DNA from: Limisphaerales bacterium
Lineage (GTDB): Bacteria > Verrucomicrobiota > Verrucomicrobiia > Limisphaerales > AAA164-E04
Length of the DNA stretch: 64,000 nucleotides
Assembly: GCA_024761205.1 (NCBI GenBank)
Contig: JAMASS010000012.1
Span: forward strand, 1 to 64,000
Reading direction: 5' to 3'
Shown piece after piece: positions 44,933-54,407 of the stretch (positions are counted from its first letter, which is position 1; every line of letters begins with the position of its first letter). A program made the translations under genes and the position numbers. The notes under the pieces were generated by a model. That model was given only the letters and a program-made list of their open reading frames with translations, did not search any database and was not told the DNA's origin.

Positions 44933-47023
44933 TTGGATAACAGGGCATTGAGCAATATCGTCAACATACTTTGGTTGATTCCCTTGCTGCCACTATTAGC
45001 GGCGGCGGGGTTGGCTCTTGCGCCCAGGCTGAAGAAGAAATGGGCCTCCTCCGTTGCGGTCAGTGCCCTCAGCCTTTCCTGCGTCCTTTCTGTCGCTGCC
45101 TTCGCGACGACCCTGAGAAATGAGGCAGACGGGGAAAGCAAGCCGCCGACATCTACCGTTGAGTGGTTTAAAATGGGAAAGACCAGCCTACAAATCGGTT
45201 GTGTCTTGGATCCTTTAACCGCGGTCATGTCCGTCATGGTGACGTTCGTCGGTGCATTGATCTTCCTATTCAGCATCGGATACATGGCCAACGATGAACG
45301 ATACACCCGGTTCTTCTGTTATCTGAGCTTCTTCGCTGCCGCGATGCTGGGCATCGTCATTTCCAATAGTCTATTGCTGCTCTTTATCTGCTGGGAATTG
45401 GTAGGCGTAGCCTCCTATCTCTTGATCGGATTTTGGGCGCATAAGCCTAGTGCTGCAGACGCAGCCAAGAAGGCCTTTATCACCACCAGGATCGGAGACA
45501 TCGGATTCTTCATCGGCATGCTCTGGCTTTCCTCCGCATCCGGAACGCTGCTGTTCTACGACGGCGGCAACGGCTGCCTCGAAACCGACGCTCTCAATAG
45601 TCTCGGCGCTCAGGTCACCTTTTTTGGACTCGCCCTCTCAACCGCGATCACCCTCTTCATTCTGTGGGGTGCGATCGGGAAATCGGGGCAATTACCTCTT
45701 CACGTTTGGCTCCCCGATGCCATGGAAGGGCCCACGCCCGTGAGCGCTTTGATCCATGCCGCGACCATGGTTGCGGCCGGTGTTTTCTTGATGGCTCGAC
45801 TTTATCCGCTCATGGACGCTTCTGGAACCGGGGATGCAGTAGACCATGCTTCGATCTCAGGGTCATTAACCGCGGCGACTTGGATCGGTAGTTTGACGGC
45901 GTTGTTTGGCGCACTGATCGCGGTGGCCCAAACCGACATCAAACGGATCTTGGCGTACTCCACCGTCTCCCAGCTAGGTTACATGATACTCGGCCTCGGC
46001 ACCGGCGGTCCAGCCGTCGCGATGTTTCACCTCATCACTCACGCGTTTTTCAAAGCGCTGTTGTTTCTGGGCGCCGGCTCAGTGATCCACGGTTGCCACG
46101 ACGAACAAGACATTCGTCGCATGGGCGGGTTGAAGAAATCCATGCCAATCACTTTTGCCACCTACGCCATCGGCATGCTAGCGCTCTCTGGATTCCCGCT
46201 GCTTTTCTCGGGCTTTTGGAGTAAAGACGCGATTCTACACAGCACTCACGCGTGGTCGCTTTCGCAACTTCCCTTCTTGTTCGCCCTCGCGAGCGTCTTC
46301 CTGACCGCGTTCTACATGAGTCGGCAAATGGCTTATGTGTTCTTCGGCGGGAACCGTCTGATGACCGACCCCGGCCATTCGCCGGCAAAACCGCACGAGA
46401 GTCCCGCGATCATGACGTGGCCACTGATCGTGTTGGCGGCAGGTGCCATGCTTCTTGGATTCCTGGGAACGCCAGCCTTTCCCGCCTTTCAGAACTACCT
46501 GGAAGGGGAAACAGTCAGCCTTTCGATCAGCGCTCTTTTTCACGTCGAGGCGCTGACGGTCATGATTCTGTCCTCGGTCATCGCGATCGGCGGCATGGCG
46601 GTTGGTTGGTGGCTCTATCACGAATCCAGGTTCAATCCGGCGAAGTTGAAAGACCCGCTGCGACGGATGCTGCCACGATACTTTACCTTGGCGGAGAATC
46701 GATTTTTTGTGGACGAATGTTACGAAGTCACCGTCCTTCGCTGGTCTAAGTTTACCGGCACAGTGGCCGAGCTTGTGGACCGGCAGGTCTTCTCGCGAGT
46801 GGTGAGGTTCACCGTATGGGTCGTTTTGGGTGTTGCCTGGGCCACGCGCTTCACAGACGAGCATTTGGTGAACGCTGGATTTGACCGATCCTGCCAAGGG
46901 CTCCGGCGTAGCTCCTCGTTACTAGCCAAAATTCAAAGCGGTCACATTCAAACCTACCTGAAAATCGTTGGTGCCAGTCTGGTTATTATCGCTTTGGTAG
47001 CGGTGTTTCTCGATCGCTTATGA
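44933..47023 (+). CDS. nuoL: NADH-quinone oxidoreductase subunit L
   Basis: Distal antiporter-like proton pump with the long lateral helix, 696 residues. Landmarks: CWELVGVASYLLIGFW, GKSGQLPLHVWLPDAMEGPT, ALIHAATMVAAGVFLMARLY and RILAYSTVSQLGYMILGLG with key Glu and Lys residues. No ATG is available: the start is TTG 44933 or TTG 44948. The C-terminal part after the lateral helix (ILSSVIAIGGMAVGWWLYHE) has a long soluble stretch before the final helix. It ends with an ATGA overlap into the first nuoM. Confidence 0.95.
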   Translation: MDNRALSNIVNILWLIPLLPLLAAAGLALAPRLKKKWASSVAVSALSLSCVLSVAAFATTLRNEADGESKPPTSTVEWFKMGKTSLQIGCVLDPLTAVMSVMVTFVGALIFLFSIGYMANDERYTRFFCYLSFFAAAMLGIVISNSLLLLFICWELVGVASYLLIGFWAHKPSAADAAKKAFITTRIGDIGFFIGMLWLSSASGTLLFYDGGNGCLETDALNSLGAQVTFFGLALSTAITLFILWGAIGKSGQLPLHVWLPDAMEGPTPVSALIHAATMVAAGVFLMARLYPLMDASGTGDAVDHASISGSLTAATWIGSLTALFGALIAVAQTDIKRILAYSTVSQLGYMILGLGTGGPAVAMFHLITHAFFKALLFLGAGSVIHGCHDEQDIRRMGGLKKSMPITFATYAIGMLALSGFPLLFSGFWSKDAILHSTHAWSLSQLPFLFALASVFLTAFYMSRQMAYVFFGGNRLMTDPGHSPAKPHESPAIMTWPLIVLAAGAMLLGFLGTPAFPAFQNYLEGETVSLSISALFHVEALTVMILSSVIAIGGMAVGWWLYHESRFNPAKLKDPLRRMLPRYFTLAENRFFVDECYEVTVLRWSKFTGTVAELVDRQVFSRVVRFTVWVVLGVAWATRFTDEHLVNAGFDRSCQGLRRSSSLLAKIQSGHIQTYLKIVGASLVIIALVAVFLDRL

Positions 47024-48585
47024 ACAGTCTCCCGCTCATCACCCTCATGACTGTCATTCCTCTGATTGGAGGAGGCGTACTCTGGTGCTGCGGTGCCGCA
47101 TGGAACGCCAATCGATCAACCAAGCTGAGCCTTGGAATCAGTTTGCTGACCCTGATGGGCGCCATCTTTCTAGGCCTTCGCTTCAACACCAGTAGTAGAG
47201 ACATCCAAAGCTTCGAGCGCTACTCGTGGATTCCAAGTTTGAATATCGACTACGTCGTGGGGATCGACGGATTGAGCCTGCTCATGATTGCTTTGACAAC
47301 TCTGCTGATTCCGGTCGCTCTTTCCACCGCGCATGAGGTGACGCCTCACCCCCACCGCTTTGCTGCGCTCGTCCTCTTCCTGGAAGCGGGTCTCATCGGG
47401 ACGTTTACGGCCTTGAATTTCTTTCACTGGTTCCTTTTCTGGGAGATTAGTTTGATTCCGGCCTTTTTTCTCATTCGACTCTGGGGAGGCCCTCAAAGAA
47501 GTGCCGCCGCTATCCAGTTTTTCATCTACACCTTCGTTGGCAGTATCGGGTTGCTGCTATCCTTCCTCGCTTTATTTGCCGCAACCGGAATCTTTGATTT
47601 CGCGCAACTTGCCGATCAGGCACGATCCGGCGAACTGATGGGCAACATTGCGATGAATTTGGGCTGGGCCGACATCTCAATCAAACTCATCGGCCTCATC
47701 TTATTCGGGCTCGCCTTCCTCGGTGTTGCCGTCAAAGTCCCGTTGTACCCCTTCCATACCTGGCTCCCAACGACCTATGCGGAAGCGCCGAGTGCCGTTA
47801 CCTTGTTGCTGACCGGGCTGATGTCAAAGATGGGTGTTTACGCCCTGCTCCGATTGATCCTCCCCATTTTTCCCGATCAGGTCGCATTAATGTTTACTCC
47901 TTTGCTGATATTGAGCGTCGGCACGATCGTGCTCTCCGCCTTCGCCGCTTGTTCCCAGACCGACTTGAAGCGAATCTTTGCCTACTCCTCGATCAACCAC
48001 CTCGGCTACTGCTTTCTGGGAACGTTCGCCATTATGGGTGCGAATGTCAGCGGCGTTGCCTCGACTAATGATGGCGCAGCTGTCATCAACGGGGTCGGTC
48101 TCCAAATGTTCAATCACGGCATCGTCGCGGGTTTCATTTTTTACCTGATCAGTCGGCTCGAAAACAGAACCGGCGGGTTGCGAGGCCTGACCGACTTCGG
48201 CGGCCTGCGCTCGGTGGTTCCAAACTACACGACGGCCATGGGAATCGCCCTTTTTGCATTGCTGGGACTCCCCGGGCTGAACGTGTTTATCGGAGAGTTC
48301 CTCATCTTCAAGGGATCCTTCGCCCACGTTAAATGGGCGACGGCAATTGCAACCATGGGGCTTCTGATGACTAGCGTCTTTATTCTAAACGTGGTTCAGA
48401 AAGTTTTTACCGGCCCCTTGAACCCAAAATGGCAGGCCATGCCGGACCTTGACCGTCGAGAATGGTGGATCGTCATTCCCGGTCTGGCGATCATCCTCAC
48501 CACCGGGATCTTTCCCAAAATCCTTTTGCGCTTTGTCAACGAAACCTCGCTGAACCTGCTTGTCCACCTGGGCAGAACGCCGTGA
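47020..48585 (+). CDS. nuoM: NADH-quinone oxidoreductase subunit M, first copy
   Basis: Antiporter-like proton-pumping subunit, 521 residues, about fourteen helices. Motifs: GIDGLSLLMIALTTLLIPVA, FWEISLIPAFFLIRLWGG with the key Glu, VKVPLYPFHTWLPTTYAEAP and RIFAYSSINHLGYCFLGTF. It overlaps the nuoL stop and is followed 75 bases later by a second, distinct NuoM. Confidence 0.94.
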   Translation: MNSLPLITLMTVIPLIGGGVLWCCGAAWNANRSTKLSLGISLLTLMGAIFLGLRFNTSSRDIQSFERYSWIPSLNIDYVVGIDGLSLLMIALTTLLIPVALSTAHEVTPHPHRFAALVLFLEAGLIGTFTALNFFHWFLFWEISLIPAFFLIRLWGGPQRSAAAIQFFIYTFVGSIGLLLSFLALFAATGIFDFAQLADQARSGELMGNIAMNLGWADISIKLIGLILFGLAFLGVAVKVPLYPFHTWLPTTYAEAPSAVTLLLTGLMSKMGVYALLRLILPIFPDQVALMFTPLLILSVGTIVLSAFAACSQTDLKRIFAYSSINHLGYCFLGTFAIMGANVSGVASTNDGAAVINGVGLQMFNHGIVAGFIFYLISRLENRTGGLRGLTDFGGLRSVVPNYTTAMGIALFALLGLPGLNVFIGEFLIFKGSFAHVKWATAIATMGLLMTSVFILNVVQKVFTGPLNPKWQAMPDLDRREWWIVIPGLAIILTTGIFPKILLRFVNETSLNLLVHLGRTP

Positions 48586-48660
48586 CGGCCCATGTTTAAG
48601 TGAACCAAGGAAACCGAACGATACATCTCATCGATTCACACGGCTGGAACGAAGGCGTTC

Positions 48661-50139
48661 ATGCTTAGTTGGACGGTTTACTCCAGCTTCATCGGCGCCT
48701 TGGTGTGTGCCTTGTGGCCTCGACTCTCCGCAGAAGGCTGCCGACGAGTGGCGCTGGGCTCCGCGCTAATCGGGTTAATCTGCGCCACCGTCAGTTGCCT
48801 CCAATACAACATCGACACCAACGCCATCCAGTTCGTCGCCAAATCGGCGTGGATACCTTCCTTGGGAATCAGCTATCACACTGGTGCCGATGGCATCAGC
48901 TTGACCCTCGTTCTGTTGACGGGCCTCACGGCCGTCATCGGAATTCTCTTCTCTTGGGATATCCAACATCGCCCTCAAGAGTTCTTCGCCTTTTTCCTTG
49001 TCCTCATCGGCGGAGTTTACGGGGTGTTTATCAGTTTCGATCTCTTCCTCCTCTTTGTCTTCTACGAAATTGTCATTATCCCGAAATACTTCCTCATCGT
49101 TATCTGGGGATCGACTCGCAAAGAGTATGGCGCCATGAAACTTGTGCTTTACTCATTTGTGGGGAGTGCCTTGGTCCTGATCGGGCTGCTAGCCACTTAT
49201 GTCGAAGCCGGGGCCGTGACGTTTGACCTGATTCAACTCATTGAACATCCCTACTCCCAAAACTTCCAATATTGGGCCTTTCCCGTGACGTTTGTTGGAT
49301 TTGCCGTTTTGGCAGGCCTTTGGCCGTTCCACACCTGGGCGCCTACGGGCCATGTGGCGGCGCCGACTGGAGCGTCGATGTTGCTAGCGGGGGTTGTTAT
49401 GAAACTCGGCGCCTATGGTGCCCTGCGATTTCCCATGACTCTCTTCCCCATGGGACTCGAAACGTGGCGGGATGAGTTGGCACTCTTGGCGGTCGTTGGC
49501 ATCGTTTATGGAGCAACGAGTGCCTTGGTGCAACGAGACTTTAAGTTTGTCATCGGCTACTCCAGCGTCAGCCACATGGGCTTCGTCCTGCTCGGGCTGA
49601 TGGCTACTTCCGAGGTCGGCCTCTCCGGTGCCGTGCTACAGATGTTTTCTCATGGCATTCTGGCCAGCCTTCTGTTCGGGGTCGTCGGGCGCATGGTCTA
49701 TGCTCGCACACACACTCGCGATTTGTCAGAACTCGAAACCCTCCAGCTGGCTAAACGGCTTCCGTTTGCAGCGGGAACGTTTGTGGTTGCTGGATTTGCG
49801 GGCATGGGGATGCCTGGCTTTAGCGGTTTTGTTGCTGAGCTCCAGGTTCTCATCGGCGCTTGGAATAGCTTTCCTACCTTCGCCGTCTTAGCGGGAGTTG
49901 GGATCATTATCGGTGTCAGCTATACGCTTCGGGTCATGATTAAAGCGTTCTTCACGGAGGAAAAACCCTTTGCCAAGTCTCCGAAAACGCCTCTCAGTCC
50001 TTTAACAATTCAGGAGAAAGTGGGAGCGGGAATTCTGATCGCAACCACAACGGTCATCGGTCTCTACCCAAGGTTGCTCTTGGACCTGATCGTGCCCAGT
50101 CTTTCCTCTCCGATGTTGGAACCGCTGATCGCAAAATGA
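48661..50139 (+). CDS. nuoM: NADH-quinone oxidoreductase subunit M, second copy
   Basis: A second NuoM-type antiporter subunit of 492 residues, clearly a paralogue and not a tandem duplicate because it shares only family motifs with the first: GADGISLTLVLLTGLTAVIG, VFYEIVIIPKYFLIVIWGS with the key Glu in helix 5, WPFHTWAPTGHVAAPTGASM and FVIGYSSVSHMGFVLLGLM. It would add a fourth proton-pumping module (L-M-M-N). ATG 48661 follows the first nuoM by 75 bases and the stop overlaps nuoN (ATGA). Confidence 0.93.
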   Translation: MLSWTVYSSFIGALVCALWPRLSAEGCRRVALGSALIGLICATVSCLQYNIDTNAIQFVAKSAWIPSLGISYHTGADGISLTLVLLTGLTAVIGILFSWDIQHRPQEFFAFFLVLIGGVYGVFISFDLFLLFVFYEIVIIPKYFLIVIWGSTRKEYGAMKLVLYSFVGSALVLIGLLATYVEAGAVTFDLIQLIEHPYSQNFQYWAFPVTFVGFAVLAGLWPFHTWAPTGHVAAPTGASMLLAGVVMKLGAYGALRFPMTLFPMGLETWRDELALLAVVGIVYGATSALVQRDFKFVIGYSSVSHMGFVLLGLMATSEVGLSGAVLQMFSHGILASLLFGVVGRMVYARTHTRDLSELETLQLAKRLPFAAGTFVVAGFAGMGMPGFSGFVAELQVLIGAWNSFPTFAVLAGVGIIIGVSYTLRVMIKAFFTEEKPFAKSPKTPLSPLTIQEKVGAGILIATTTVIGLYPRLLLDLIVPSLSSPMLEPLIAK

Positions 50140-51626
50140 CGGAGATCAATTATAGCGACATCCTACTACTACTGATCCCGGAAACGATTCTCGTCATTTC
50201 CGCGCTGGGGGTGCTGACCGCTGATCTCCTCTGGATACGTGAATCGCCCACGGTTCACAGACAAACCATCGCATTTGGCATGACCGTGTTCGGATGTCTA
50301 GCTGCCGTGATCTCCATCATAATGGGTTCACCAATCACCGAAGAACACTGGTTGAATCTAGGAGGGGTGACCGGCACGGTGAAGATCGGACTAATTGGCC
50401 TCACCTTGAGCGCACTCGCCCTCTCAACCAGATCGGCGTTGACGCAACACATTGGTGAGCTCTATCTCATCGTTCTTCTCGCACTTGTTGGAATGCTGCT
50501 GATGGCTAGCGCCAACCATTTGCTCCTCGCCTTCTTGGCCCTGGAGTTGGTCAGCCTCTCCTTCTACACCTTGGTAGCATTTCACAAGCGTAGTCGATCG
50601 GCAATCGAAGGCGCCCTCAAGTACTTCCTATTGGGAGGCGTCGCCGCAGCCTTCACCGCCTTTGGGATGAGTTTTATTTACGGCGCAACTCATTCCCTAA
50701 GTTTTTCCCAGATTGCGATTCAAGTGAGTGCCCCCCCTTTATCTCCGCTGATGTTCATCGGCATGATTGCCATCGCCATTGGGTTTGGGTTCAAGATCGC
50801 CGCCGTTCCGATCCACTTGTGGGCGCCGGATGTCTACCAGGCGGCAGCGCCTCCGATCGGTGCCCTGATCGCATCCGCCTCGAAACTGGCCAGCTTCTAT
50901 CTGTTTGCTCGACTGTGGATGATCGGGCTGGGCCCGCTAGTGGGCCCCACTGGCGTCGATACAATGACCGGCGGTTGGCTGGTGATTCTGGCGTCTCTCG
51001 CTCTCAGCTCACTTGTGATCGGAAATTTGGTCGCCATCACTCAATCGAGCATGAAGCGGCTGCTCGCCTATTCGGCGATCGCACATGCCGGCTATGTCTT
51101 ACTCGGTATCATGGCGAATAATTCACATGGCATGGCCTCCATGATTTATTACCTGATTACTTATGGACTGGCGATCACCGGCGCCTTCGCACTTGTGCAG
51201 TTGGTTGAAAAGCAATACGGAGATGATCAGATTACTTCGTTCGCTAATCTTCACCGCCAACTTCCCGTGGAAGCCTTTTGTTTGTTGATCTTCCTCCTCT
51301 CCTTGGCGGGAATCCCACCGCTAGCTGGGTTCTTTGGCAAGTTCTACCTATTCGCCGCCGCCCTCCAGTCAGCCCAAGCCCCAGGGCTGATGTTTTGGCT
51401 CGTAGTCATCAGTATCGCGATGAGCGCCGTGTCCCTTTACTATTACCTCCGAGTCCTCAAGCAGGTCTATGTCTTCGATGAAGAAGCCTCCAAGGAGGGC
51501 TTCCGATCCGATCCCACTCTCAGAGCGGTCGCAATCATCATGGCGGCGGGGGTGATCCTCTTGGGATGCTTCCCTGATTTGGTGGTCCGGGATCTTCTTG
51601 GTGGGCTTGGCGTCACCGTTCCCTAA
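50136..51626 (+). CDS. nuoN: NADH-quinone oxidoreductase subunit N
   Basis: Innermost of the large antiporter-like subunits, 496 residues, about fourteen helices. Landmarks: LLLAFLALELVSLSFYTLVA with the key Glu, GFGFKIAAVPIHLWAPDVYQ, MKRLLAYSAIAHAGYVLLG and LSLAGIPPLAGFFGKFYLF. It is the last gene of the nuo operon; ATG overlaps the second nuoM. No terminator hairpin is obvious behind it. Confidence 0.95.
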   Translation: MTEINYSDILLLLIPETILVISALGVLTADLLWIRESPTVHRQTIAFGMTVFGCLAAVISIIMGSPITEEHWLNLGGVTGTVKIGLIGLTLSALALSTRSALTQHIGELYLIVLLALVGMLLMASANHLLLAFLALELVSLSFYTLVAFHKRSRSAIEGALKYFLLGGVAAAFTAFGMSFIYGATHSLSFSQIAIQVSAPPLSPLMFIGMIAIAIGFGFKIAAVPIHLWAPDVYQAAAPPIGALIASASKLASFYLFARLWMIGLGPLVGPTGVDTMTGGWLVILASLALSSLVIGNLVAITQSSMKRLLAYSAIAHAGYVLLGIMANNSHGMASMIYYLITYGLAITGAFALVQLVEKQYGDDQITSFANLHRQLPVEAFCLLIFLLSLAGIPPLAGFFGKFYLFAAALQSAQAPGLMFWLVVISIAMSAVSLYYYLRVLKQVYVFDEEASKEGFRSDPTLRAVAIIMAAGVILLGCFPDLVVRDLLGGLGVTVP

Positions 51627-51703
51627 CGGCCGATTGCCCTTGTTGTCACGGCTTCAAGGGTTCGGCTTTGACAATCGCCAAAGTAGGGCAATAATCGCTG
51701 CTT

Positions 51704-52155
51704 ATGAAATTTCTGATGGCCGCTATTTTTATTGCCGCCGCATTGATGATTTGCGCAGAGGATCGTCCTGCTCTGCACGATTATCCCCCCTCAAAAAATA
51801 TTGATGAAGAAGCCACTTCCCCTAGGGAATTTATGCGGGCGATGTTCTTTTAATTGTCAATGTGGCCTGACGCCACAATACGAAAGACTGCAGAAGACAT
51901 TCTCAAAATACGAATCAAAAGGACTGAAAGTCTTGGGTTTTCCATGTTCGACAAACTGCACGTGAAAGGAGATAATCAGCACCCTCTCTACACCGCCCTA
52001 ACCGGAGACGGTTCTCCCTTTCCGGGTGCCAATTGAGTGGGATTTTGGAAAATTCCTCGTCAGCCGCAATGGAGATCGTCAAACGATCCTATTTTCGCGT
52101 CAAACCAGACGCAACCGAGGCCACCAAAGCCATCGAAGTGGAACTCACTCACTGA
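51704..52155 (+). pseudogene. Decayed exported glutathione peroxidase
   Basis: Begins with an intact signal peptide (KFLMAAIFIAAALMICAED). In another frame AGDVLLIVNVA follows, then CGLTPQYERLQKTFSKYESK and GLKVLGF, then FDKLHVKGDNQHPLYTALTG, WDFGKFLVSRNGDR and finally KRSYFRVKPDATEATKAIEV. This is the order of a glutathione peroxidase. About 35 residues around N-Q-F-G are missing and three frameshifts break it. The active Cys/Sec site is lost by a small deletion between NVA and CGLT, where a repeated AATGTGGCCT-like sequence seems to have collapsed. Confidence 0.85.
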
Positions 52156-52198
52156 CGGACCATCCAATCCCGCGAATTTGCATTAGACCCTCATACCT

Positions 52199-52501
52199 AT
52201 GTCCAAAGTCGATCATATCGTTCTCATTCGATTCAAAGAAGGCACACTCCCTGAAACATTAGATAAGATTTTTGATGAGTTTCTCGATATCAGCGAAACG
52301 ATCCCTGGCATCGAAAACTTTGTTTCCGGTCCGAACACCAGCCCTGAGGGTCTCAATCAAGGCTATACCCATGCCTTTGTAATGACCTTCTGCGATTCTC
52401 TGGCGCGAGATGCTTATCTGCATCATCCTGAACACGAACGGGTCAAGAAGATTGCCCTGGAAGTCATCGATTCGGTACTCGTGGTCGATTTCGAATTTTA
52501 G
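52199..52501 (+). CDS. Dabb (stress-responsive alpha/beta barrel) family protein
   Basis: A 100-residue ferredoxin-like fold protein. The pattern VDHIVLIRFKEGT, then LDISETIPGIENFVSGPNTS, THAFVMTFCDSLARDAYLHH and PEHERVKK is the Dabb domain (PF07876), including the conserved His after the first strand and the Y-L-x-H-P-x-H motif. Members are dimers, sometimes with hydrolytic or decarboxylating roles, but the function here is unknown. ATG 52199; followed by ilvD after 73 bases, separate promoter possible. Confidence 0.88.
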   Translation: MSKVDHIVLIRFKEGTLPETLDKIFDEFLDISETIPGIENFVSGPNTSPEGLNQGYTHAFVMTFCDSLARDAYLHHPEHERVKKIALEVIDSVLVVDFEF

Positions 52502-52574
52502 GAAAGTATAGACAAATCCAACCCTAGGGGCTCCGATCCGTAAGGGGTCTCATTTCACTCGAAATACCTTTCTC

Positions 52575-54299
52575 ATGGCAACAATATCCACACGGTCCAA
52601 CGGCGGCAAAGGCAACAAGAAGTCCGCAAAGCGCGCTCATTCCTCGATTATGGTCGATGGCCCTGAACGCGCCGCAAGTCGGGCAATGCTCTATGCCGTC
52701 GGATTCAAGAAATCGGATTTCCGTAAATCACAGGTAGGGATTGCCTCGACCTGGAGCATGGTGACGCCCTGCAACATGCACATTGACCAACTGGCCGTCC
52801 ACGTCACTCAAGGCGTCAACTCGAATGGTGGCAAGGGGGTTATCTTCAATACCATTACAATTTCTGACGGCATCTCCATGGGTACCGAAGGGATGAAATA
52901 CTCCCTGGTCTCGCGCGAAGTGATCGCCGATTCCATTGAAACGGTCGCCGGCTGTGAGGGGCTCGACGGTGTGGTCGTCATTGGCGGCTGCGACAAGAAT
53001 ATGCCCGGTTGTCTCATCGGTCTGGCTCGCTTGAATCGACCGTCGGTCTTTGTCTATGGCGGAACGATCATGCCGGGGAAATACCAAGGCAAGGATGTCG
53101 ATATCGTTTCCGTTTTCGAGGCCGTCGGGCAGCATGCCAATCAGAAAATCAACGACCGCCAACTTAGCGAACTCGAAGCCTGCGCGATCCCCGGTCCCGG
53201 ATCCTGCGGTGGAATGTACACCGCCAACACCATGGCATCCGCCATTGAAGCCCTCGGCATGAGTCTCCCCAACAGTTCCGCCCAAGCCGCCATTTCTGAC
53301 GAAAAACGAAACGATTGCGAACGCGCCGGCAAAGCCGTCATGAATCTCCTCAAAGAAGGAATCCGGCCCAGTGACATCCTCACGAAAAAGGCCTTTGAAA
53401 ACGCCATCACTGTGGTCACTGCCTTGGGAGGATCCACGAACGCCGTCCTACACCTCCTCGCGATGGCTCATGCCGCCAACGTGAAGTTGTCTATTGATGA
53501 CTTCACTCGGATTGGCAAACGAGTTCCGGTTCTGGCGGATCTCAAACCAAGCGGCAAATACATGATGGCCGAACTGGTCAAGATTGGGGGAACGATGCCG
53601 TTGATGAAATCACTTCTCGCGAAAGGTCTGCTCCACGGTGATTGTCTGACCGTTACCGGCCGAACTTTGGCTCAGAACCTCTCAAAAGCACCCAACTACC
53701 CCCCGGGCCAAGACGTCATTCGTGGTTTCGACAATCCCATCAAGAAAGATGGTCACTTGGTCATCCTGTACGGGAATTTAGCCAAGACCGGCGCTGTCGC
53801 CAAAATCAGTGGCAAGGAGGGCCTGCGCTTCACCGGGAAGGCGCGTGTCTTCGAATCTGAAGAAACCGCATTGAAAGCGATTCTCAGCGGCAAAATCAAA
53901 AAGGGCAATGTTGTCGTTATCCGCTATGAAGGCCCCAAGGGAGGGCCGGGCATGCGCGAAATGCTTTCACCAACGTCGGCCATCATGGGTAAAGGCCTGG
54001 GTAAGGACGTCGCCTTGATCACTGACGGCAGATTCTCCGGCGGCAGCCACGGATTCGTAGTCGGGCATATCACTCCCGAAGCCTACGAAGGGGGGCTCAT
54101 CGCCATTGTCAAGAACGGAGATCCAATCACGATCAATGCCGAAAAACGAAAGCTCAATCTCGATCTTCCCGCATCGGAAATCAAGGCACGGCTTGCCAAG
54201 TGGAAACAGCCCAAGCTGAATTATGCCCGAGGCGTTCTTGCTAAGTACGCCAAGACCGTAAGCTCAGCCCATCTCGGCGCAGTTACTGATGGATTTTGA
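52575..54299 (+). CDS. ilvD: Dihydroxy-acid dehydratase
   Basis: Dehydrates dihydroxy-isovalerate and dihydroxy-methylvalerate to keto acids in valine and isoleucine synthesis; cytosolic Fe-S enzyme. Cluster Cys lie in [24 protein letters not shown] and [15 protein letters not shown]. Other motifs: [45 protein letters not shown]. Length 574 is typical of the short IlvD class. An extended basic N-terminus ([16 protein letters not shown]) precedes the core. ATG 52575. Confidence 0.96.
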   Translation: MATISTRSNGGKGNKKSAKRAHSSIMVDGPERAASRAMLYAVGFKKSDFRKSQVGIASTWSMVTPCNMHIDQLAVHVTQGVNSNGGKGVIFNTITISDGISMGTEGMKYSLVSREVIADSIETVAGCEGLDGVVVIGGCDKNMPGCLIGLARLNRPSVFVYGGTIMPGKYQGKDVDIVSVFEAVGQHANQKINDRQLSELEACAIPGPGSCGGMYTANTMASAIEALGMSLPNSSAQAAISDEKRNDCERAGKAVMNLLKEGIRPSDILTKKAFENAITVVTALGGSTNAVLHLLAMAHAANVKLSIDDFTRIGKRVPVLADLKPSGKYMMAELVKIGGTMPLMKSLLAKGLLHGDCLTVTGRTLAQNLSKAPNYPPGQDVIRGFDNPIKKDGHLVILYGNLAKTGAVAKISGKEGLRFTGKARVFESEETALKAILSGKIKKGNVVVIRYEGPKGGPGMREMLSPTSAIMGKGLGKDVALITDGRFSGGSHGFVVGHITPEAYEGGLIAIVKNGDPITINAEKRKLNLDLPASEIKARLAKWKQPKLNYARGVLAKYAKTVSSAHLGAVTDGF

Positions 54300-54407
54300 T
54301 CGCCAGCACCACTTCCCCTTCTAAGGAAAATCTGAATAAGTCCTTGTCGAATTGAAAAAACAGGATACAGACTCTGCACATAACGCTGCTTTCTCCAGGA
54401 TTCAACG

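Noticed and set aside
51862-51900. Selenocysteine in the glutathione peroxidase remnant (TGA 51868-51870 after LIVNVA)
   Set aside because: A second frame encodes CGLTPQYE across the same bases, so a small deletion explains the TGA, and further frameshifts follow.
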